Shown in pieces: positions 47,901 to 60,603 of a stretch of 64,000 nt of DNA. Every line of letters starts with the position of its first letter. Positions within the stretch are counted from its first letter, which is position 1. The translations under genes were made by a program, and so were the position numbers. Source of the DNA: Heliocybe sulcata (lineage: Eukaryota > Basidiomycota > Agaricomycetes > Gloeophyllales > Gloeophyllaceae); assembly GCA_004369045.1 (NCBI GenBank), contig ML213529.1, positions 250,524 through 314,523 on the forward strand, read 5' to 3'. The notes under the pieces were generated by a model, which made no database searches, was not told the origin of the DNA, and saw only the letters and a list, made by a program, of their open reading frames with translations.

Positions 47901-49935
47901 TCGGACCAGCTTCGGCAACTGGACACGATATGAGGTGGTCAGACTCGATTGAATGCAAGGCTGTCCCGTCCGCTCGGGAGCAGGAGAACATGTTGGAATA
48001 TGAGGAGTGCTAGTGTAGCCTAGTTGATCGAGAACACTGTGAACGGACTCGGAGAAGGGCAACGTTCCAGGACTTTGGGATGCAAAGAATACAGGTCTCC
48101 ATCGAATCCGAAATCTAGTGAGCACAACAAAGCGCAAAAGAATGAATGATCAGAGTTCGACATATGGATCGGTGCGCGTCGGAGAAGGTAGGGCTCTCGC
48201 CTACCATGGTTGGGCCATTGCAATACGGACGTTATCCTGAGTAAGATCCAAGCCCGTTCACGCTTCATGCTGCTCGGCAAAAGTCAGGACTATTGTGCTG
48301 AACGATAGGTATAGATGTCTCTTACCTGTAAGTATCATACTAACTTACACGGCCTCTGGGGTATATCTGGCGTATTCAAGTGAGCCGTGGTCAATATGAA
48401 CGTGCTGGTAGGAATTACGGGGCGCTTGCCTTGGCGTTCTTCGAGCTCTACGACGGACAGCGGCGGACTCTTCAGTTCAGCAAGTGGCATGCCTCCCGCG
48501 ATTTCGACAGGCGTCCCCACACACGCACGGAACGATCCTTTGCGACTACGCACTCTAGAAATCTAGGGTGCTTCAGACTAATCAGTAACCACAAATCCAA
48601 ACCGTGGACCGTTGCCTGCCATCATTTCGTTGAGCCCAGATGACGATCTTCGCCGACACACAGCGTAAAGACCTTGCTGATATCGACATGTCTGCATCGG
48701 GTTCGCTAAAAGTGACGGGACGAAGCAACCGCCGCGCTTCTTTGACGGCTAGGCAGAAGGTGAGGATCCCAGCGATCTGCGCTGTCGAGCACCGTCACTC
48801 GTGGGGACTGGGGGATGCATTGCGAGTACCTGCACACAACGTACTGTGCGTCGCAAGACATGCTGCGACTCGGTTAGACGTGCGCATTCGCTTGGGTCGG
48901 ATGGAGGTCGAGATTTAGAGGTAGTCCTGTTGTTCGGACTGGCATGGCGTCGGGTAGAGATGGACTGTTTGGAAGGAATAGTGAAGGAACGTCTGGGGTG
49001 ACATCAACGTACGAGGGCCATTACATCCACGGCCACAGAGGCTGGCCTCAACATTCACGATAGCAAAACAACGACTCCGCAATGCGGCGGAAGCAGAGGC
49101 GCCCTATTTGTCCATATTTGTCCCAAGTTCTAATCCCGATGCATGCCCGCATCCAATGTCCATCCTCCTGCTCAAGTGCTTCGTTCTGTTCTCCCTCATG
49201 ATCATATCCAGCATAGGCCTCTATCTGGAGAACTCCTCTGCATCCGCTGTCATCGCGAGAAGTCTCAGAAGACTCGGGCTTAGTGCTCCACTGGACAGAA
49301 TCATGATGTCGAATTCGTATGACGCCGGAAGGCAATGACCGCTGTAAACTCTCAAGATCTGAAGCTCAAGCTCAAGCCCGCAAATACCGATAGGAGCCTA
49401 GATCACTGCTGAGACTGCGCGCTCGATAACCCTGGCCAGCCTCACCTTCCCACACAATCTCACGCTTCTCTTGCGTGGAACGCCAACCTTGGCCGGTGAG
49501 TAATCTCCTCGTGCCAGCCCATTCCCTGATAAGTAACTCTCGGTTCCGCCCCTTCTTGATTCGAGAAACCCGCCATGAGGCTAATCTTACCTTATCCCAG
49601 TTCGCACTAACGACGTCACGCATCGAAACTTGCCGCGCTATCTCTGGTTCATACCGACGAAGAACTGTGGCGATAGCCGCTGGTAATACCGCGAAACGTA
49701 CGTACGCATCGCAATGCCTGGGTCCAGCGCTAGGCCGTTTCAAGTTCCCGGCGGTCCTTGTTGAACGTCGAACTCAGAGTGTGGCCAGCAAAAACATCAC
49801 AGGCGATAGCGGAAGCAAGCTTGCCTGCTTGGCTGACTTCACAGGATTGATGGCCCGCGTCCTGCTCTGCATACGTCTAGGCTTGCAGGACGCTGCAACC
49901 TATTCCTGCCGCCTCATCCAAGCCCTCGACGCGAC
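44961..49935. other. Interior of left arm: decayed, unassigned
   Basis: Five kilobases without a gene model I can support. Short stretches conserved with the right arm read like protein, for example minus-strand 45053-45340 (TALNVLGISRTCVGELRSG), 46408-46632 (AITKVYGVGLHQADAWKRI) and 49372-49743 (EWAGTRRLLTGQGWRSTQ). They lie in different frames and break often. They may be relics of one or more host genes duplicated with the arm. Confidence 0.4.
47271..47620. repeat. Two-copy tandem repeat, unit about 175 bp
   Basis: The unit beginning ACATGGTCGGCTAGGATAAC at 47271 starts again at 47446, and both contain the block CATTGTCCTCGGTCGTCACA followed by TTCGTCAGGCATGG. Two diverged copies of that block also exist in the right arm (about 55.07-55.10 and 55.64-55.67 kb), so the duplication probably predates the inverted duplication. 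Confidence 0.7.
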
Positions 49936-52555
49936 GCAGCCGGCCATTGGTTGACGAACACGTCGATATAGGACCACGGGATGGACTGGGAGGGGGGTGT
50001 GGTGGATGCGTGGAGATTGTAGCTCCACGTCACTTGTTCAATGCGCCTAACTTTAGCTGGACTGAGAATCACAGAAAGAGTGGCCCACGGCATATGATCG
50101 TGGTCGTCCGATTTAACCCAGCGCGCGACGTCTCTTCATGCCTAATGCAAATGCCTCGAGAACACAAGAAGGTAAAGGATGCATATTCATAACCGCATAC
50201 ACAGAGAGGAGAGGGGAGAAAATAATGCATACGCATAAGGCCTATAGTAACTTTTACGACCCCAAACCCGAAAGCAAGACATAGACGAGCGAATAAGAAT
50301 GCCGGTACGTATAGTACAATATGAGTAGTGAATGCGTGGTACTGTTACAATGCGAGAGATAAGTAACATCCTGTCCAATCCAAACCAAGCGCACAAAAGA
50401 ACGCGAGGGGCACCCCGCCAGCGGCCGACCCACTCACCAAACCTCACCCTTCAACGTTACCGCTTCACGCCTTCTCAAACACAAGCCTCCCAACCGCCCC
50501 CCCTCGGCTCTTATCCATCTCAACACCCACCAAGCGCGTCTTCTCTCCTAACCAATCCACCCGCCTCACACCCCCCTCCCACCCCCCGCCCATCCTCGCA
50601 CACCGCTTCTCATACGCCCGCGTCACCCGCCTCTGCGCCCTGCTCCCCCGCCCCAGCGCCTCCCACTCCCCCGGCGTCACCCGCGTCAGCAGCGTCGCAT
50701 GCAGCGCGTACAGCACGTCCAGGTTGCTAATCGCCCCGGACCCGGACCCGCACCTGGATTTGGAATTGGAGGCGCCCACGACGACCGCCCACGGGAACCG
50801 ATCCGACGTGAGCACGAGCTGCGAAGCCGTCGACAAAGGCGGCTCCGTCGCGGGCTGCGTCAGCGTGTGCGTCGGCACAGCCTCGCGCGTCTTGCTGTCC
50901 ACCACCGTCCGCGCCGACGGGGTATACACCACGTCATACGAAATAGGCGCGTGGTGGAACCGCGTGTGCGCGAGGAGCGGGTGCATGTTCAACGGCGCGT
51001 GGATCGGGGCATCTGCAATACATTTCGTGAGATTGTCAGGACGCGGGACTAGGTGGGATAGGGAGGAAGATGGAAAGGAAACGCACGGGCGGAGGCGGAG
51101 CCGGGGTGCCACGAGTGGTTCTGCTTCAGCGGCGGCCGCTCGTCGGCGTACCGCACGCGTTTCGCGGGCTTGGGCACCGGCGCGGCCGAGTGCGGGAACC
51201 CGGGGTGCAGCGACGTCGACGAGTTGGAGCGCGAGCTCGCAGGCGTCGAATACGCAGATCTACTCGTCGAACTCGCAAAGTAGGGGTAGTGCACGGCTGG
51301 AGCGAGCGAGCGAGAATCAATATTCCAAATTCCGCACGGGAAAAGTTCAGAGTGGGGACGTACCACCGTGGCTTCCGTGTCTTTTGACCGACGGGCGGGG
51401 GTCGACGGGGATGGTCGGGTGGGGCTGGTGCGAGTCGTACCGGAGGGGCGAAGGGCGCGTCGACCGAGGGGCCGCGTACGAGTTGGCGCGCGGTCGCGCT
51501 GGTGCGGTACTCGGCCGTTGCTGGGCGTACGCATACGCAGGTGTAGTAGCGCTCTGGGATCGGCTATGTGTCGGCCGCCGAGGCTGAGGCTGGCCATGGT
51601 GGCCCGCGCCGAACATGTTGCGCAGATAGGAAAGGTAAGAGTCCATGGAAAGGTCGTAAGGCAGTCGTGCAGGGGTCGTAAGCGTAAACTTCGAGGTGGT
51701 GAGACCTCTGGTGTTTGTGGGTTGTGGCTCGAGGTTTTATGGATGTATGCGCGGGATCTGGATGGGCCTGTCGCGAGGTGGAGTGGTCGGGCTGGCGTTC
51801 TGGATCCCGCCTGGGAGGCACTGCAGCGAGAACGCCCCCCAAAAGCAGACCATCAGGAGAGTACGCAGAATGAGGGGCAAGTACGTGACGATTTGTCCGG
51901 GGCTTTGGTAATGACCAATTGGCGAGCTGCTGGGGAAGTTGGCGGATGGCGTAAACCCTCGTCGATCGTCATTATAGCTCCCGGCGTTGGTTCGCGAAGA
52001 TTGCTTACCTATTCAGGCTGACTCGTGTACACCACGTGTTTGCTCTGTCGCTCGTTCTTCCGCTCTCTCGCGCTATGAATACACGAAAGTCCGTCTAATA
52101 ATGCTCGCAGTAGTTTCAGGCTGCCAGCAAATCATAATCCCGGTAATACCCGCCTTTCTCGCAGAGCTGATGGCAATGAGGCGCGAACCATTGGGGCCAG
52201 GAAATTTGGCAGGTGCGGGGGGCGGGTGTTCCATTTGGAAACACTGTGGGAGAAGCCTATCGGACTGCGAGCTGAGACGCCGGATGCCCGAAGTGACGGC
52301 ATTTGGAGACGACGAGATGCCACCACAGCAATCAGTACTTTCTTGTGAGACGGATCTGAGATATCGCTGCCCAAGATCGCATGCGATCGCTCCGCCTGCT
52401 ACAAGGGACGCACAAAGGGAGTTACTCTGTCTCTTCCGGACACGACGGCATAGGAGGCCCAGACAGATGCGCGGATCGCGGGCCAACATTGTCCGCCAAA
52501 ATAAGACAGAGAGTGTCCAAGTACGAGAATACTCATCAGAAAATAGGCATCAATC
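49936..52555. other. Unique spacer of the palindrome
   Basis: About 2.6 kb between the two arms with no self-complementary partner that I can see. It holds one DUF6699 gene on the minus strand; its flanks (49.94-50.46 and 51.65-52.55 kb) contain no recognised gene. Confidence 0.6.
50465..51646 (-). CDS. DUF6699 domain protein (palindrome spacer)
   Basis: Exons 51364-51646, 51087-51296 and 50465-51012 (introns 67 and 74 bases) join in phase to 346 aa. The N-terminal half is low-complexity (SRSQSATTPAYAYAQQRPST, many Pro/Ser/Ala). The C-terminal half is DUF6699: FPWAVVVGASNSK, then LDVLYALHATLLTRVTPGEW, a helix with AQRRVTRAYEKRC, and the signature GGVRRVDWLGEKTRLVGVEM. It is the second member in the window but differs clearly from the one at 7.7-9.0 kb. 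Long open frames on the opposite strand here are shadows produced by high GC. Function unknown; it is the only gene recognised between the arms. Confidence 0.85.
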
Positions 52556-52559
52556 CAGG

Positions 52560-55500
52560 GCCATGACCGAGGGTGCAGCCAGAATAGTTTCGACACAACG
52601 GTTCGCCAGCACGCCTAGACCTAGAGCAGTTGCACGACAGATCGCGAGCTGTGGTATGCCAGCCATCACCGCACGCAGCCTGTGAGAGCTCTGCTGTGCC
52701 CAGCCATTGAGAGCATAAAGCACGCAGGCCCGCTTCCCAAGGCGCAGCTCGCTTATCGCCTGCGAAGTATGCCACACGCTCAGCTGAGCTCAACAAGGAC
52801 CACCGGCATGTTGAAACGGCCTAGCGCGGACAATCTCCACGTCCAGCAGAGGGCAGGAAGTGTTCGCCAGCGACCCTTGCAGTGCTGAAGCGACAGCTCT
52901 GGACCCAGGCATTGCGATGCGTACGTACGTTCCACGGTATTAGCAGTCCCTATCGCCACAGTTCTTCTTCTGCATGAACCAGAGATAGCGCAGCAAGTGT
53001 CGATGTGACGTCGTTAGGGTGAACTGGAATAAGGTAAGATTAGCCTCATGGCAAATGAAAGAAGGGGCGGAACCGAGAGTTACTTATCAGGGGAATGGGC
53101 TGGCACGAGGAGATTACTCACCGACCGAGGTTGGCGTTCCACGCAAGACAGTCGTGGGATTGTGTGGGAAGGTGAGGCAGGCCAGGTTTATCGAGCACGC
53201 AGTCCCAGCAGTGATCTAGGCTCCTATCGGTATTTGCGGGCTTGAGCTTGAGCTTGGGATCTTGAGAGTTCACTGCTGTCATTGCCTTCCGGCGTCATAC
53301 GGATTCGACCTGAGAAGATATCATGGCGAAGCACTAAGCGGAGTCTTCTGAGACTTCTCGCGACGACAGCGGATGCGGAGTTGTTCTCCAGATAGAGAGG
53401 CCTATGCTGGATATGATCATGAGGGAGAACAGAACGAAGCACTTGAGCAGGAGGATGGACATTGACCATCGGGATTAGATTGGCACAAACATGGACAAAT
53501 AGGGCGCCTCTGCTTCTGCCACATTACGCAGTCGTTGTTTTGCTATCGTGATTCGTGAATGTTGAGGCCAGCCTCTGTGGACGTGGATGTAATGGTCCTC
53601 GTTGACGTCACCACAGCCATTTCCTCATTACTCCTTCAAGACAGTCCTGGCAGTCCATCTCTACCCGACGCCATGCCAGTCCGAACAACAGGACTACCTC
53701 GACTTCGCATGAGCTCCGTCCGAGGTACCCAGGTGAATGCGCACGTCTAACCGAGTCGCAGCAAGTACGTCGTGTGCAGCTATCCATCTCATCTCCCCAA
53801 CAGGAATACTCGCAATGTATCATCCAGTGCCCACGAGTGATGGTGCTCGACAGCGCAGATCGCTGGGATCCTCACCGGTCACCTTCTGCCTAGCTAGCTG
53901 TCAAAGAAGCGCGGCGCTTGCTTCGTCCCGCCGCTTCTTTGAGGAGCTAACGCTTCTCGAACTTATGTCGATAGCGGAAGGTCTTTACGCTGTGTGTAGG
54001 CGAAGATCGTCGCCTGCGCTCGTATCTGCGTAAACGAGATGATGGCAGTCAACGGTGCACGGTTTGGATCTCTGACTGCCCATGGCTCTAACGTACCCTC
54101 GATTTATGGACTGCGTGGGCTCGAGTTTGCGCGAAGGATCGTTCTGTGCGTGCGTGGGGACGCCTGTCGAAAATCTGAGGAGATGGGAAGAAGGCATGCG
54201 TCCTGCCTCATTCGGGAGCCCGCCGCTGTCCGTCGTAGAGCTCGAAAAACGGCAAGGCAAGCCTCCCGTTGTTTCTACAAGCACATTCGTATTGACGACG
54301 GCTCGCTTGAATACGCCAGATATACCCGAGAGGCGGTGTAAGCTTACAGGTAAGAGACATCTAAATTCTTCGTTCAGCGCGATAGTCTGAACTTGCCGAG
54401 CATCATGAAACGTGAACGCGCCTAGATTCTACTCAGGATACGTCCGTATTGGAATGGCCCAATCATGGTAGGCGAGAGTCCTATCTTCTCCGACGCGCAC
54501 CATCAAGGCAGCCGATTCCGTGTCAGCAGAGAAGTGAACGTCGAACTCTGCCCTTTGTTGTGCTCACTGGATTTCCGATTAGATGGAGACGTGTATTCTT
54601 TGCATCCCCAAGTCCTGGAACGTTGCCCTTCTCCACGTCTGTTCACAGGCTTCTCGATCGACTGCTGCTCTTCCGAGTTTTGAGTACGTGTTCTGCGCCC
54701 GAGCGGACGGGACAGCCTTAAACTCGACACTCGAGTCTGACCACCTCGCATCGTGTCTAGCTGATCCGGTCCCCGTCGGCACGAATCTTTCTCTACCAGG
54801 GAAACTAATCTTCTTCAGCACAGGTCAGTATAGAAGCTTTCGACTCTAACCAAATCATCAGCGCTCAGCGCTCAGCACGCAGTTGAAGCCTTCGCCCGTT
54901 CCGCATCCCGGTGAGGGCAGGTCTACCACTCATCGCCTTGTGTCGTCTTCCTAACCGTAGTGCCTCGATTCGCCCGGTTTCCAGCGTACTCCAGCTGGGT
55001 GAAAAGCTAGCGAAGCATCGCCTCATCCGTTCGGACGGTGGAAGAAGGAACACGCTGTCTCCTCCATACCTGACGAAAAGCTGTGACGACCGAGGACAAT
55101 GGAACCTGGAGATCGAGTTCAAGTGGTGGTACCAGTGCTGTGCATCCCGGGATAGCTAAGCGATACGTCTTCCGAACCTTCACCTGTTCCGCTCTCGTAG
55201 GTCTTTCCGTCAACTAGGCCATATTCCAGTGACCGCATGTCGAGCCCTGGAGCCTTTTTCGCGCTCGAGTCTCGCATTCAGGACTAGTCGATCCAAGCCA
55301 CCTATCGTGTCGACGTGCGAGGAAGTGCTGAGAAGCTGGTCCCCTCCACGCCGGCACGAACCTTGGTCTACCGTGGGTCGCAGCGAGCACCATCCATTCC
55401 ACTCAACTTGCCAGTCCCCGGTGTCTCCCGTGCGTTCAGCAGGAGTAACTCGGAGGAGGCGGCTCTACCTTGCTTCCTAGCTGATGGGCAAACCGCTTGT

Positions 55501-58500
55501 CTAGCTTCGCACTGTCTCTTCCATAGTCATGCTAGGCGTATAGAGTTCGCTGTCGCCTCCCAGCTGGCTAGGAAGCTAGCGACGCATTGCCTCGTCCACG
55601 ACTCTATCAGAAGGACCGCTCGGCTTCCTCCATGCCTGACGAAGAGCTGTGATGACCGGGAACCATGGACTGGAGATCGGATTCAAGTGGTGGAACACGC
55701 GCGCGTCGTATTAATTCGACCCTCCATTGCTGTGCATCCCGGGACAGGCTGTGCAGCTAAGCGATACCCTTCACCTGTTCCGCTCTCGTATTCTGAGGTT
55801 ATCCTAGCCGAGCATGTCTAGCAGCCTGGTCGTGAGCCTAATTCCGGTCGCAATATCTGATTTGTCGAGGCAAGTAGGAGTCTATGACCTCGCGACGCCG
55901 AATCCCGCTGCAAGCTGGTCCCGAGGATACACCGCCTCGAGCTGTGCGGTTGCATGGTGCCTTGGAACCCGGTAAGTACGGCTTTCCTGCATACGAAGAC
56001 GGCCTTGGTTGAACGCGAAATCACGCTCTCAGGGTGACCTCGACAGGAGAAAGTATACCCTTCTATTTCACTATGTTTGTGGAAAGTACGGGATCGATCG
56101 TCGGTGGCTCTACAACGGCATGGGTGGGTTTGAGTTTTGCTCTTGTTCCGTCACCGATACAACACATGGGGAGTATCATGTATGCCTCCCAGTAGGATTG
56201 AGAGCAATTAACACGTTGGCGTCCATTCGAAGTCTTCAGCTTCGGGCGTTGATTCTAACTCTGGTATGCAGGGATTTCTGCAGTCAGGAAGAACAACGCT
56301 GGCGGTCGCTCAGACTTCCGAGTATTCATCACGTAAAGCGCGTCGGCTATCACTCTTAAACACTGTGCCTCGTGAGCAAAATACTGGGGCACCGGCGGGA
56401 TCGACTTTTTTGCGTAAGTGGCGACGACACCAGGACGCTGTTATAACTTACATTTCTAGGCTGTTTTACCTTCTATTCGAATGGAAGAGCATTTCATGGA
56501 CTTGGAACGCATTCCAGTCATTTTCAGATCGTGAGGCTTTCATGCCTGCTATTGATGATTACCAAGGTGTAGTATATAGTGGCATTGCTCTCCGCGTCTC
56601 TGGAGACATAGCGAACCCGTTAGCTATGTACATTTGCGTGCGGGACGCTCGGCAACCGATGGCCTAGGCAAGGGGAGCAGTGCAGGTCGGCTAGCAGCGG
56701 GATGGAGGAAGCGTGGAAAAGAAGAGGTCGGGTAACGACTCGGTCCCGCTCAACGTGTTCTCCCTCCTCCACCAGGCTATCGGAATGCAAGGCAGCGTGA
56801 AAGGCGGGGTGGACGCTTATCAGGAAGCAGGATCCAGACTGCGGCGTGTGCTTCGACTTCGTCTCTGAGATAACTTCGGCCTTTGCGCTCTTACAGCCCG
56901 TGTTGTGTTTTTTCACTTACGCGCATCGTAGGTGTCAATAACGCCCCGCAGGTGAGTGTTTGCATGTTGAGACACGCGACTGTGTCACTAATTGTACACT
57001 CTGCAGTGCTTTTGAGCGCGGTCTGTAATACGACGAACGACGCAAGAGGAACACGCGCTCCTCTGTCCCACCCTGTAAGTTTTCATGCGTGCGACGGTCG
57101 CGACCGTCCCGTCCCTGCGTACTGGCCGTACACAGACGGCCTCTTCAACCTCATCCGGACATGATCAGTCCGCCTGTTGCGTGTTCTTCCTCGTCCCTGC
57201 CTGCATTCACCGCGGACGCGGTATTCTTAGGTCGCTTTTCACACCACTCCCTTCGCGCAACGCGCACAATTGAGTCAGTAAAGCCCGTGCGGCAGGCTGG
57301 TGATTCCACGTGAGTGCGTAGCTGTTGGGCTCACGTCTATCGACTTGGCATGTTGCACAAATGAGATGGGGCCGCATTATGAGCCAAGGTGCGTCAGGTC
57401 AACATCGTATTTGGTGTCTTGACGTCCTTTGACAGGTTCACGTTCGTGCACAATCTCCTCTATGGCCATGCTGTGGTGGTCATTCTCGCCGATCATGCCC
57501 CGGTTTACTGAGTGAGTTGTTCTCTACCGTAAATCCTACTCCTGGAGAACGGCCCAGTCGTAGCCCGGCGAGTCGTGGTGATGGCTCCACCGGTGGAGAT
57601 TATACCCGCCTTCCAGGTCGGAATGCTTGCCGACCACACTGGAGGCTCCCGTCCACCCAAGCGACACTCGGCACCGACAGCATCGTCCCTCATGTTGCGC
57701 GGTAACGTCCTACTCTAGGACTGTTTCTTCGTATGCGCATCACTACCCTCCCGACTATCAGGTGTCTCGACGTGCCGCCTGATGTCAGTGCCCCTGGCCC
57801 TCAAGCAGTTATCTATCCTTCCTGTCACTCCCTTGGTCGACATCTGTCGTCTTCTTCGCGCGTACGGGCACAAAGTCTCTTCAAGTCTCTTGATATGCAG
57901 AAGGTTACGAACGGTACTTGATGTCTTGGGCGTCTCGAGGACGTGTGTCGGAGGACTCTGTGCCGGCTCACACTTTCGATTACAAACCTTTCTTGAGCAC
58001 GACGCCAAGTTCAGTCGGTTATTGGTACTCTCCTTTCTCAGCGCACTTGGGCAGCTGAGCATCTCAAAATGCGAGTTACACGCGGATCCTGCTCCTGTAT
58101 CGTGTCTGACTCAACCTGCTCTCCTAGCTATCCCGCAAGGCTACATGACACGGCGAAGACTGGGATTTCTCGAGGGCGGAGTGTGTCTCTGATGCATTTG
58201 CAAGGGTATGATTGATATCCGTGGCCCTATAAGTATGCCAGAGATTGAAAGTTGTCATGCCACCTTAATCCCCGTCGCCTGGCCTCGCCAACATACATTG
58301 TATCGTCTAGTGTGGTCGCTGTCTCCGAGCTCTGTATACTTTTGTGTCGTCTCCGCTCCTTGCGATCCTGCTTGAGCTGAGAACGTGAGCGAGAAGACGA
58401 CACCGAACGAATGCTGAATGCCGCAGAGGAGAGGGGCACGACTACCCAAGAGTAGTGTCTCGTTCAACCCAGTGCAGTCAACGCCGTCAACCCACCCTGC

Positions 58501-58680
58501 TATGTTTGTATCGTTCATTGCTTGAAGAAGGTTCCCAGGTTGGGTAAGGATTCGCTAGTATAGGGGTGCCTCGGCGCTCATGGATCTAGAAGTAGCTGAT
58601 ACCCTCTACAAGTAACTCCTTAGCCTGGACACGCCAACAGGTAGGCAGATAAAGATGATCCACTCGAATTGCAGGTTTCA
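52560..58680. other. Interior of right arm: decayed, unassigned
   Basis: Counterpart of 44.2-49.9 kb. Plus-strand protein-like stretches mirror the left arm, for example 53048-53245 (EWAGTRRLLTDRGWRSTQ), 56009-56220 (YGIDRRWLYNGMGGFEFC), 56450-56667 and 57782-58080 (TVLDVLGVSRTCVGGLCAG). No continuous gene model can be built and I do not recognise a family. Confidence 0.4.
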
Positions 58681-58687
58681 TAAGGTC

Positions 58688-59906
58688 ATGAACATGCCAT
58701 GGAATACGAGGCCTGCAGAGCGCAAGAGGGCTGCGAATGGTACGCAGCACATGGCCGGTAGCGACGCGTACGTGCCCGTGAAGAGGCCAAAGACAAACCC
58801 GGGATCGAAGACCAACTTCTGTACCGCCGAGGCTGACATGGACGTCGACAGCAGTGACCATGGTCCTAATTTACAGCCGATCAACTCGTCTCCCAATGCG
58901 CAGGTCGTCTCCTACGCTTCCCAGCGTCTCTCATCGTCTCCCGCGATCAAACACTCTTTTCAGTTCGTCATACACGGTGTGCACTTATTTTTCTTTGAGT
59001 AGTACTCGAACTGTTGTACTGACAGTTCGCGGCATGTAGTTAGTGACGTCTCACTATGGTGGCTTGACCGGTGTTCGGCGATCGTGTCCGGCAGCATCTA
59101 TCTCGTCACCGACTTGCCGCACCTTGTACTTCTGCTCGTCATGTCCCAGCGGGGTGTAAACCGCTTGTTTGGCAACAGAGCTCTTCTCCGCTGGCCAGGC
59201 GTCGACCTTACTCAGCCAGGCATACCTTCCTTACTCAGAGCGACGCTCGACGAGACTGAGCATACCCTGGACATCCTTCCTTCTAGTCACGGAACAGATG
59301 CTGGTCCTGCGACATGTCCCGACGAGCACCCGATCGCGCCAGGCATGTCTCTCGGCGTCGTCGCAAACATCCCTCGCACAGAGGAGCACCACAACGACGA
59401 TGTGCAAGCATTTGCAAGGGAGTATCAAGTCGCTCGTGGTGATGACGATGATACCAAATGTCTTCCTGGTCATTCACCGGTTTTACGCACATCCGAGGAT
59501 CATAACGATGAGGGCGCTGAGCAGATGGCGAAGGTATCTCGGCCTAGGAAGGAACACCGATGTCGGCTCCTCCACGTGCTGTCTTTTACAAAGATGGACT
59601 ACATCCATAAACTGTCCAACGAGGAGTTCATGAGCGCGTTCTACGATTGTTTCCGCTGTGCGCATTTCCTGGACGGTTCAGACCTGCCCTGCCGTACTAA
59701 TGGCATTTGCAGGCCATGGCCGTGCCTGGTTAATTGGCATCCACCACCGAGACATCTGCCCGAACAATCTACTGTTCACCCGCGTGCGCGGGTATGCGAT
59801 CGGCATCTTGTACGACTCGGAAATGAGCCTTGTCCGTAGACACGCCAGTTCTCCTGAATATGAACGGACTGGTACCATTGGAGGAAGCGAAGGAGCAGAG
59901 AGCTGA
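58688..59906 (+). pseudogene. FunK1-type kinase lacking its C-lobe (copy C)
   Basis: Exons 58688-58976, 59040-59657 and 59713-59906 join in phase to a 366-aa frame, the partner of copy B. It keeps the N-terminal part (MNMPWNTRPAERKRAANG), the kinase N-lobe, the catalytic loop HHRDICPNNLLF and LYDSEMS. It then runs from GTIG straight into unrelated residues and a stop. Relative to B, roughly 0.6 kb is deleted at about 59.88 kb, removing the segment from FMAYALL through HDVESFAYVGLWI and beyond. The sequence after the deletion again matches the 3' tail of B. Without the C-lobe it cannot be an active kinase; a regulatory dead fragment is possible but unsupported. Confidence 0.7.
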
Positions 59907-60603
59907 CCCGCGGTACGTCCTCACTGACGGGGTATGTGTCTCGTTGCTTTTACTTCCTCTTCCTTGTCCTCGTTGTTCGGTCCTCACAACCTCTCCTGCC
60001 TTTGTGATAGATCTTCTATCAACCCGACATGTCGAAAGACGACCCGGATGTACCGAGGAGGTGGGCGAACACGGCTGTGGAGAATCAGAAGCGGGGGTCG
60101 GGTATGAGGCGAGACAGAGCCATCGGTGTGCAATATAATGCGGAGGCGAATGATTGGGGTTTTGCGGGGGTGCATTTGGGCGGTCCTTGCGTCTATAATC
60201 ATCCATAATGCACTCCTCGTCGGGAGGGTAACGGCCCATGTGAAGAATTGGCAGGTTGGCTGAGGTGCATTGAGCAATATTAGATTGCTCTCGTAGGTAT
60301 CCCGGGGATGGTGGATGGATCTGCCCTGGCCGGTCACTACCGTTGGTCAAGTAAACGACAGGCCGAGAATGGCGCCACTGAAACGGTCGGTGTCCTCTCT
60401 CCGTTGATGCGTGAAGTCCACTTCCGAGACGTAACAAATGGGCGCGTGAAAACGCCATGTTCGGCGGTGGCCTACCTCCCCTGCTTGCATATAGCTATAG
60501 GTGACTGCGTCCGAAGAGAGCCAGTGCAATGAATTCTGGGCAATGTAGCAAGGAGGACACAACGGGTAACTACTGCAATCGTCTCGACAAGAAGAGGGAA
60601 CTA

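Larger units (their letters stand above)
39600..49935. repeat. Left arm of a large inverted repeat
   Basis: The reverse complement of this arm matches about 52555-63525 in the same order. Landmarks: the outer edge CCAATCGTGG..ATGTGGC at 39605 and near 63.51 kb; kinase A with D; the 41.66-42.03 kb tail with 60.60-60.23 kb (about 90% identical by eye); kinase B with C; AGCAGAGTGGGTTGACGGCG at 44.3 kb with 58.5 kb; 45.05-45.34 kb with 57.78-58.08 kb; 46.1-47.1 kb with 56.0-57.0 kb; 49.4-49.7 kb with 52.9-53.25 kb. Edges are estimates by eye. Confidence 0.85.

Noticed and set aside
50724-51587. 287-aa plus-strand open frame
   Set aside because: It lies antisense to the DUF6699 gene, which has in-phase introns and the family signature. 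High GC makes long antisense frames likely.
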